The notes beneath the pieces were generated by a model, which saw only the letters and a program-made list of their open reading frames with translations, was not told the DNA's origin and searched no databases. A program made the translations under genes and the position numbers. A stretch of DNA of 10,456 nt, taken from contig JALWOO010000829.1 in assembly GCA_027083485.1 (NCBI GenBank), positions 1 to 10,456 on the forward strand, in the 5' to 3' direction. Below are positions 6,040 through 10,456 of this stretch, piece by piece; the first letter of the stretch is position 1; every line of letters begins with the position of its first letter. Origin of the DNA: Amylibacter sp. (GTDB lineage Bacteria > Pseudomonadota > Alphaproteobacteria > Rhodobacterales > Rhodobacteraceae).

Positions 6040-6061
6040 TATATACGATTTTTCGTATATA
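6040..6061. promoter_or_regulatory. Candidate upstream ArsR operator, 9-base inverted repeat
   Basis: A perfect inverted repeat with 9-base arms, TATATACGA-TTTT-TCGTATATA, starts 4 bases upstream of the -35 box. Its left arm also pairs with TCGTATAT at 6021-6028 across a 12-base spacer that contains the -35 box. Three half-sites of the same 8-base word in 40 bases point to cooperative binding of more than one ArsR dimer. Which pair is the true operator cannot be settled by eye. Confidence 0.55.
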
Positions 6062-6352
6062 AGTGCTTTGCAGGACTGTCCCCGCTTCCCAATAGCCCGA
6101 TCATACGGCAATGCCGGTTCTAGAACGTAGTAATCTGCTCTTTTTGTGAAATACTCCAAAGTGACAGCAGGATGGGGTGTAACTTTTTGCACTCCTTCCA
6201 GTGAGGAGCTATGTATTTGAGGTTTCCGTTCCACCGCGACGGCTTCTTCTCTTGTCGGCTTTTTATCACGGACAAGTTCCCCAAAACTGCCATAATGTGC
6301 TGCGAACGCGGGATACGGTTTCATTTTTCGTGGTCTTTGGGGGGTGAAATAG

Positions 6353-6379
6353 CCAATATCTCTTCAACAACAATATTGG
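6353..6379. repeat. Inverted repeat with 7-base arms
   Basis: CCAATAT (6353-6359) and ATATTGG (6373-6379) form a perfect inverted repeat with a 13-base loop in the gap upstream of accA. It lies next to a second dyad at 6381-6392. It could be a hairpin or a regulator site; no function can be assigned. Confidence 0.35.
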
Positions 6380-6380
6380 T

Positions 6381-6392
6381 AACAGGCCTGTT
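6381..6392. repeat. Perfect 12-base palindrome
   Basis: AACAGGCCTGTT reads the same on both strands and begins one base after the neighbouring 27-base dyad. It lies about 120 bases upstream of accA. Such a palindrome suits a dimeric regulator, but no known motif is recognised. Confidence 0.35.
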
Positions 6393-6447
6393 GCGGATAA
6401 ACGGGAACAGTGGTTGCGCAATATTTGTCCGGCCATTGTGTTCCACG

Positions 6448-6478
6448 TTGCAATCAAGCGCATTACTGGCCATATATG
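6448..6478 (+). promoter_or_regulatory. Weak candidate promoter of accA
   Basis: TTGCAA (6448-6453) is followed after 17-19 bases by an AT-rich CATATATG block (6471-6478) that could serve as a -10 box. The matches are only partial. It would start transcription about 25-30 bases before the accA ATG. It is the best plus-strand match I can see in the gap. Confidence 0.25.
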
Positions 6479-6511
6479 CGCTGTTGGACTTTGCGAAATC
6501 ACGGGGCACCC

Positions 6512-7468
6512 ATGCAAAATTATCTCGAGTTTGAAAAGCCATTGGCAGAAATCGAAGGCAAGGCTGAAGAACTGCGGGCAATGGCACGGCAGAATAACGA
6601 GGTGGACCTTGAAAAAGAGGCCCTTGCTCTGGACGAAAAAGCAGACGCTTTGCTGGTGGAGATATATGCTGAACTCACACCATGGCGCAAATGTCAGGTG
6701 GCGCGCCATCCGGATCGGCCCCACTGCAGCGATTATATCAAGGCGCTTTTCACGGAATACACGCCTTTGGCCGGCGATCGCAATTTTGCCGATGATTTCG
6801 CGATCCTTGGCGGTTTGGCCCGTTTTGACGGTCAGCCGGTGATGGTGATTGGCCATGAAAAAGGTCATGATACGAAATCCCGTCTGCATCATAATTTCGG
6901 CATGGCCCGTCCGGAAGGTTATCGCAAGGCCATTCGTCTGATGGATATGGCCGAACGTTTCGGGCTGCCGATTATCACCCTGATTGACACGGCAGGGGCC
7001 TTTCCCGGCAAAGGAGCCGAGGAACGGGGCCAGTCCGAGGCCATCGCCCGATCGACAGAAAAATGCTTGCAGGTGGGTGTGCCGCTGATTTCCGTGATTA
7101 TCGGCGAAGGCGGCTCTGGCGGGGCTGTGGCGCTGGCGACGTCGGACCGGTTGGCCATGTTGGAGCATTCGATTTATTCGGTGATTTCACCGGAAGGCTG
7201 CGCTTCTATTCTGTGGAAGGACGCCGGAAAAATGCGCGAAGCCGCCGAGGCCCTGCGCCTGACTGCGCAAGATCTGCAAAAGCTCGGTGTGGCCGATGTG
7301 GTGATTCCCGAACCTGTAGGCGGCGCACAGCGCGACCGCGAAGCCACTATGGAAAGCGTTCGCGTGGAAATCGCGAAATTGCTGGTAGAGCTGTCGGGCA
7401 AAAAACCTGCTCAACTGCGCAAACAACGGCGCAAGCGGTATCTGGATCTGGGCAGCAAATCGCTGTAA
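6512..7468 (+). CDS. accA: Acetyl-CoA carboxylase carboxyltransferase subunit alpha
   Basis: The 318-residue product is the alpha subunit of the acetyl-CoA carboxylase carboxyltransferase. With AccD it moves the carboxyl group from carboxybiotin on AccB to acetyl-CoA, making malonyl-CoA for fatty-acid synthesis in the cytoplasm. The opening [18 protein letters not shown] helix, the [18 protein letters not shown] segment, [18 protein letters not shown], the [19 protein letters not shown] turn and [12 protein letters not shown] are all family landmarks. The length matches the roughly 319 residues of E. coli AccA. The frame is open upstream to 6410, but that extension does not look like AccA, and ATG 6512 has a GGGG stretch a few bases before it. 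This is the only plus-strand gene: it diverges from arsR and converges on the tetR gene with a 27-nt gap that has no clear terminator. Confidence 0.97.
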   Translation: MQNYLEFEKPLAEIEGKAEELRAMARQNNEVDLEKEALALDEKADALLVEIYAELTPWRKCQVARHPDRPHCSDYIKALFTEYTPLAGDRNFADDFAILGGLARFDGQPVMVIGHEKGHDTKSRLHHNFGMARPEGYRKAIRLMDMAERFGLPIITLIDTAGAFPGKGAEERGQSEAIARSTEKCLQVGVPLISVIIGEGGSGGAVALATSDRLAMLEHSIYSVISPEGCASILWKDAGKMREAAEALRLTAQDLQKLGVADVVIPEPVGGAQRDREATMESVRVEIAKLLVELSGKKPAQLRKQRRKRYLDLGSKSL

Positions 7469-7495
7469 TGCGCTTGCGGGCCTTTCCGGCTTTGA

Positions 7496-8092
7496 TCAAA
7501 CGCCGTTGACACCCTTCAAAACCAGAGCAGAAACCAAGGTCGCGTATTCTTCGCGTTCTTCGGTGGTGGCATTTTTATTCCACATGTAAAACCAGTTCAG
7601 CATGCCGAAAACCGACATGGTGATGGCATTCAGCTTGCGGTTTTTCCCGTCAAAAATCTGTGGAGCCTGAGCGGCAATGACTCCGGAAACAAAACGCACG
7701 AGGTCGCGCTGGTATCCCCGCAGGGTGCTTTGTTGTTCATGGGGCAATGCGGACAGGCTTCCGGTCTGGATCTGGTGTTCGTGATCCATCCCGCGATAGG
7801 CTAGCAGGATTTCAGACACCACCGCATGGAATTGTTCCGCGGGTGATTTTCCCGAAAGGTCCAACCCGCAAATACTGTCGCGCAATTCGCACAGATAGCT
7901 GTCGAGGATATCAAACAGCAAGGCGTCCTTGCTGTCGTAATAGTGATAGATCGTCGCCTTGGACACATCACATTCTTGCGCCAGCTGCCGCATGGAGGCG
8001 CGGTCAAAGCCTTCGGTGGCGAAAACTTTGGCCGCGCCCTTGAGGATATGGGCGCGTTTCTTGTCGTGGTCTTTGGCGATGGTTCGGGCCAT
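7496..8092 (-). CDS. TetR-family regulator, probable phenylacetate-pathway repressor
   Basis: A 198-residue TetR/AcrR-type protein. The DNA-binding part covers about residues 12-58: an opening helix (HILKGAAKVFATEGFD), then the helix-turn-helix ASMRQLAQECDVSKATIYHYYDSKDALL. The remainder is a helical ligand and dimerisation domain with little family-specific sequence. It begins 2 nt after the paaK stop, with AAGGA about 7 nt before its ATG inside the paaK end, so it is co-transcribed with paaG-paaI-paaK. Several bacteria control phenylacetate genes with a TetR-type PaaR that responds to phenylacetyl-CoA. By position this protein is a good candidate for that role, but the ligand cannot be read from the sequence. 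It could also respond to another acyl-CoA. Confidence 0.88.
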   Translation of the reverse strand: MARTIAKDHDKKRAHILKGAAKVFATEGFDRASMRQLAQECDVSKATIYHYYDSKDALLFDILDSYLCELRDSICGLDLSGKSPAEQFHAVVSEILLAYRGMDHEHQIQTGSLSALPHEQQSTLRGYQRDLVRFVSGVIAAQAPQIFDGKNRKLNAITMSVFGMLNWFYMWNKNATTEEREEYATLVSALVLKGVNGV

Positions 8093-8094
8093 TG

Positions 8095-9405
8095 TTATTC
8101 CTTGGGCCGGTTGTCGATGATGCGCACGGCCTTGCCTTCGGATCGGGCAATGCCGCCGGGATCGGCTACGTTGATTTCGGTGCTGACGCCTACCACATCT
8201 TTGATCCGTTTGGCCAGCATCCGCGCAGCGGCAGCCTTGCTGGCCCCGTCGGCGGCTTTGGGCAGGGCCTCCACATGCACGCGCATGCTGTCCATGTGAC
8301 CGGAACGGTATAGCTCGATCTGGAAATGCGGGGTCAGCCCGCCGGTCGCCATCAGCTGTTCCTCGATCTGGGTCGGGAATACGTTGACGCCGCGCAGGAT
8401 CATCATGTCGTCGGAGCGTCCGGTGATTTTCTGCATCCGGCGCATGGAACGCGCGGTGCCCGGCAGCAGGCGGGTCAGATCGCGGGTGCGATAGCGGATC
8501 ATCGGCAGGCCTTCTTTGGTCAGGGTGGTAAACACCAGCTCGCCCTCTTCGCCATCGGCCACCACTTCGCCGGTTTCGGGGTTAATGACCTCGGGGTAAA
8601 AATGGTCCTCCCAGATGTGCAGCCCGTCTTTGGTTTCCACACATTCATTGGCCACGCCCGGCCCCATGATTTCCGACAAGCCGTAAATATCCACCGCATG
8701 CATATCAAAGGCGTCTTCAACGTTTTTGCGCATGGCGTTGGTCCAGGGTTCCGCCCCGAAGATCCCCACATCCAGAGAAGAGTCGCGCGGATCCAGACCG
8801 GCACTATGAAAAGCATCCAGAATATTCAGCATATAAGACGGCGTCACCATGATCGCATTCGGTTTGAAATCATCGATCAAGGTCACTTGCCGACGGGTCT
8901 GGCCACCGGATACCGGCACCACCGTTGCGCCCAGCCGTTCAATCCCCGCGTGGGCACCCAGCCCGCCGGTGAACAGGCCATAGCCATAGGCGTTATGCAC
9001 GATGTCACCGGGTTTCACGCCCGAGGCCCGCAAGCTGCGCGCACCCAGATCGGCCCAGTTGGACAGGTCATTGGCGGTATAGCCCACCACGGTAGGTTTG
9101 CCCGTGGTGCCGGAGGATGCATGCAGGCGCATGATTTGTTCGCGCGGCACCGCAAACAGGCCAAAAGGGTAATTGTCGCGCAGGTCGTTCTTATAGGTAA
9201 AAGGGAATTTCGCCAGATCGGACAGGGTCTTCAGATCATCCGGATGCACGCCGGCCTCGTCGAACCGTTTTTTGTACATGGGCACGTTGTCATAGGCGTG
9301 CTTTAGCGACCATTTCAGGCGCTCCAGTTGCAGGGCGGAAATCTCGTCGCGCGAGGCAATTTCGATGGGGTCAAGGGTTTTGCGGTCCGGTGTCAGGTCT
9401 TTCAT
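8095..9405 (-). CDS. paaK: Phenylacetate-CoA ligase
   Basis: The 436-residue protein is an AMP-forming ligase that activates phenylacetate to phenylacetyl-CoA, the entry step of aerobic phenylacetate breakdown. Motifs in order: SSGTTGKPT (97-105, phosphate loop), GAEPW (217-221), YGLSE (241-245, adenine pocket), YRTRDLT (305-311, with the ribose-binding Asp), GRSDDMMILRGVNVFP (hinge, 329-344) and a late GKAVR with the likely catalytic Lys425. The length equals typical PaaK. ATG 9405 is preferred over an ATG 24 codons earlier (9477) because GGGGAGA lies just before it and the family starts there; the earlier start would reach into paaI. It follows paaI by 10 nt and precedes the TetR gene by 2 nt. 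Confidence 0.96.
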   Translation of the reverse strand: MKDLTPDRKTLDPIEIASRDEISALQLERLKWSLKHAYDNVPMYKKRFDEAGVHPDDLKTLSDLAKFPFTYKNDLRDNYPFGLFAVPREQIMRLHASSGTTGKPTVVGYTANDLSNWADLGARSLRASGVKPGDIVHNAYGYGLFTGGLGAHAGIERLGATVVPVSGGQTRRQVTLIDDFKPNAIMVTPSYMLNILDAFHSAGLDPRDSSLDVGIFGAEPWTNAMRKNVEDAFDMHAVDIYGLSEIMGPGVANECVETKDGLHIWEDHFYPEVINPETGEVVADGEEGELVFTTLTKEGLPMIRYRTRDLTRLLPGTARSMRRMQKITGRSDDMMILRGVNVFPTQIEEQLMATGGLTPHFQIELYRSGHMDSMRVHVEALPKAADGASKAAAARMLAKRIKDVVGVSTEINVADPGGIARSEGKAVRIIDNRPKE

Positions 9406-9415
9406 GGTCTCTCCC

Positions 9416-9847
9416 CTAGGGTTTTTCGTCAAATAGCTTGCCGCGAATGGCGCGGGACATGCCGCGGAATTCGGCAATCAGGTCGTTATTCTGGTTGGTG
9501 ACTTTTACGTCATAAATACCGTTACGCCCGTTAAGTGTAACCTCGCTGGCGCGGGCGGTAAGCGTGTCGCCGATCCGGCCCGGTGCCAGATAGCTGATGA
9601 CGTTATGCATGGCGACAGTCGATTGATTGCGGCTGTTGCAGGCAAAGGCAAAGGCGGTATCGGCCAGCGAAAAGGTAATGCCGCCATGGCAGATGCCGTG
9701 GCCATTGGCGTGATGCTCGGCCACGGTCAGGGCAAATTCGGCGACGCCTTCGTCCACCGCCACCATCTCGAGCCCCATCCACTGCGAGGCTTTGTCTCCG
9801 GCCCACATGGCCGCAGCGGCTTTTTGGGCGCGTTCTTGCGGGGTCAT
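9416..9847 (-). CDS. paaI: PaaI-type hydroxyphenylacetyl-CoA thioesterase
   Basis: A 143-residue hotdog-fold thioesterase. The signature NGHGICHGGITFSLADTAFAFACNS (about 48-72) closely follows the PaaI active-site helix, with Asp63 in the position of the catalytic aspartate (Asp61 in E. coli PaaI) and the conserved His-Gly-Gly just before it. PaaI hydrolyses ring-hydroxylated phenylacetyl-CoA and other stalled CoA thioesters, freeing CoA when the pathway jams. Its ATG overlaps the paaG stop as ATGA, so start and coupling are clear; paaK follows 10 nt later. The length is normal. Confidence 0.95.
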   Translation of the reverse strand: MTPQERAQKAAAAMWAGDKASQWMGLEMVAVDEGVAEFALTVAEHHANGHGICHGGITFSLADTAFAFACNSRNQSTVAMHNVISYLAPGRIGDTLTARASEVTLNGRNGIYDVKVTNQNNDLIAEFRGMSRAIRGKLFDEKP

Positions 9848-10456
9848 TCGGCTGATCCCGTGAACTTGGGCTTACGTTTTTGCAGAAATGCCGTGACCCC
9901 TTCGGCATAATCGGCAGATTCACCGCAGATTTTCTGGGCCTTGGCTTCCAGCTCTATGTGATCGTCAAAACTGTTGGTGGCGGCTTGCTGGATCAGGCTC
10001 TTGGTAATACCCAGCCCGAGCGTTGGCCCGTTTGCGAATTGTACGGCCAATTCTCGGGCCTCTTCCATCAGCTTGCCATCCTCGACCGCCCGCCAGATCA
10101 GCCCCCAGTCGGCTGCCTGTTGCGCCATTAACGGTTGCGCGGTCAGGGCAAGCCCTTTGGCGCGGGCCTCGCCCAGCAGGTGGGTCAGAGACCAGCTGCC
10201 GCCCGCATCGGGGATCAGGCCGACCTTGGCAAAAGACTGGATGAACTTGGCCGATTTGGTGGCCAGCACAATATCGCAGGCCAGTGCAATATTGGCACCG
10301 GCACCGGCGGCTACACCATTCACCGCGCAGATCACCGGAAATTCCAGTGACCGGATCAGGCGGATCAGCGGATTGTAAAAGGTCGCGATGGTATGGCCAA
10401 GGTCGGGCGGGCCATCCATTTTGCTCGGGTCGCGGTCGCCCAGATCCTGACCGGCA
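9844..10456 (-). CDS. paaG: PaaG-type enoyl-CoA isomerase/hydratase, N-terminus beyond window
   Basis: The frame is open to the right edge and encodes the last 203 residues of a crotonase-fold enzyme; about 60 N-terminal residues are missing. The visible part begins AGQDLGDRDPSK, the first oxyanion-hole loop of PaaG-type proteins, then gives VICAVNGVAAGAGANIALACD (second oxyanion hole and CoA site) and KVGLIPDAGGSWSL, whose Asp matches the catalytic aspartate of PaaG. PaaG converts the ring-1,2-epoxide of phenylacetyl-CoA to the oxepin form. The stop overlaps the paaI start by 4 nt. A Met inside the frame at 10419 is not the start, since the conserved AGQDL segment lies before it. Other crotonase-fold roles are possible, but the paaI-paaK context supports PaaG. 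Confidence 0.93.
   Translation of the reverse strand, partial: AGQDLGDRDPSKMDGPPDLGHTIATFYNPLIRLIRSLEFPVICAVNGVAAGAGANIALACDIVLATKSAKFIQSFAKVGLIPDAGGSWSLTHLLGEARAKGLALTAQPLMAQQAADWGLIWRAVEDGKLMEEARELAVQFANGPTLGLGITKSLIQQAATNSFDDHIELEAKAQKICGESADYAEGVTAFLQKRKPKFTGSAE

Larger units (their letters stand above)
6062..6511. other. 450-base low-GC gap with unrecognised short frames
   Basis: No gene here is recognised. Base composition is visibly more AT-rich than the flanking genes. On the minus strand two open frames follow each other: one ending at 6321 (50 residues if begun at ATG 6473, or 88 if begun inside accA at 6587) and one of 105 residues from 6324 to 6007. They are joined by an ATGA overlap. 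Neither has a clear ribosome site. The second runs straight through the arsR operators and -10 box, which argues against it being a working gene; both may be decayed remnants. The right part must also hold the accA promoter. The stretch could mark an insertion border between the metal cluster and accA. Confidence 0.45.

Noticed and set aside
6007..6324. 105-residue minus-strand frame as a firm gene
   Set aside because: It lacks a ribosome site and its end lies across the arsR operators and -10 box, so it is reported only as an unexplained frame.
6410..6511. Upstream extension of accA
   Set aside because: The extra 34 residues do not resemble AccA, and the ATG at 6512 gives the normal family length.
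6266..7168. Minus-strand open frame of 300 residues
   Set aside because: It is mainly antisense to accA and shows no domain pattern; GC-rich genes often give such long shadows.
7491..7500. TTTGATCAAA palindrome between accA and the TetR gene, as an Fnr box or terminator
   Set aside because: An Fnr box needs four bases between its half-sites, which are absent; no T-run follows, and the palindrome overlaps the TetR stop codon.
8326..9306. Plus-strand open frame of 326 residues
   Set aside because: It is the antisense shadow of paaK, rich in His, Gln and Arg, and matches no recognisable family.

Overview
The window looks like the chromosome of a GC-rich alphaproteobacterium, probably a Rhodobacterales member. 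This is an inference from the kinds of protein seen, the paa gene grouping and the base composition; no rRNA or other taxonomic marker is present. Nearly every base is coding, and only accA lies on the plus strand. No tRNA, rRNA, CRISPR array or insertion sequence was seen.

Region 1 (1-6061, minus strand) is a tightly packed run of eleven genes headed by an ArsR-type repressor. In transcription order they are: arsR with a CVC metalloid-binding motif; an ArsP/DUF318 permease; a one-cysteine OsmC-like protein; a VIT/CCC1-type Fe/Mn transporter; a CDF Zn/Cd-type exporter; a small CxxC thioredoxin-like protein; an exported acetolactate-decarboxylase-like protein; a small AhpD/CMD-like protein with a cysteine-rich tail; a YgaP-like (DUF2892) membrane protein; a Crp/Fnr-family regulator; and an exported multiheme cytochrome c cut by the window edge. 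Gaps are 9-29 nt, with two ATGA overlaps and one 11-nt overlap; only the last gap (74 nt) is larger. A TTGACA-17-TATATA promoter with nested inverted repeats sits directly before arsR, so the run is probably one metal(loid)-induced unit that may continue beyond the window. Its likely theme is metal/metalloid and thiol-redox stress: sense, export, buffer and reduce.

Region 2 (6062-6511) is a 450-base stretch of visibly lower GC between arsR and accA. It holds the promoter side of accA, two adjacent dyads and two short minus-strand frames joined by an ATGA overlap that I do not recognise. It may be the border between the accessory metal cluster and core genes.

Region 3 (6512-7468, plus strand) is accA, the carboxyltransferase alpha subunit of acetyl-CoA carboxylase, a core fatty-acid synthesis gene.

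Region 4 (7496-10456, minus strand) is the end of a phenylacetate catabolic operon: paaG (cut by the window edge), paaI, paaK and a TetR-family regulator, again tightly coupled. PaaK activates phenylacetate to its CoA thioester, PaaG isomerises the ring epoxide to the oxepin, and PaaI clears stalled CoA thioesters. The TetR protein, two bases after paaK, is the natural candidate for local control.
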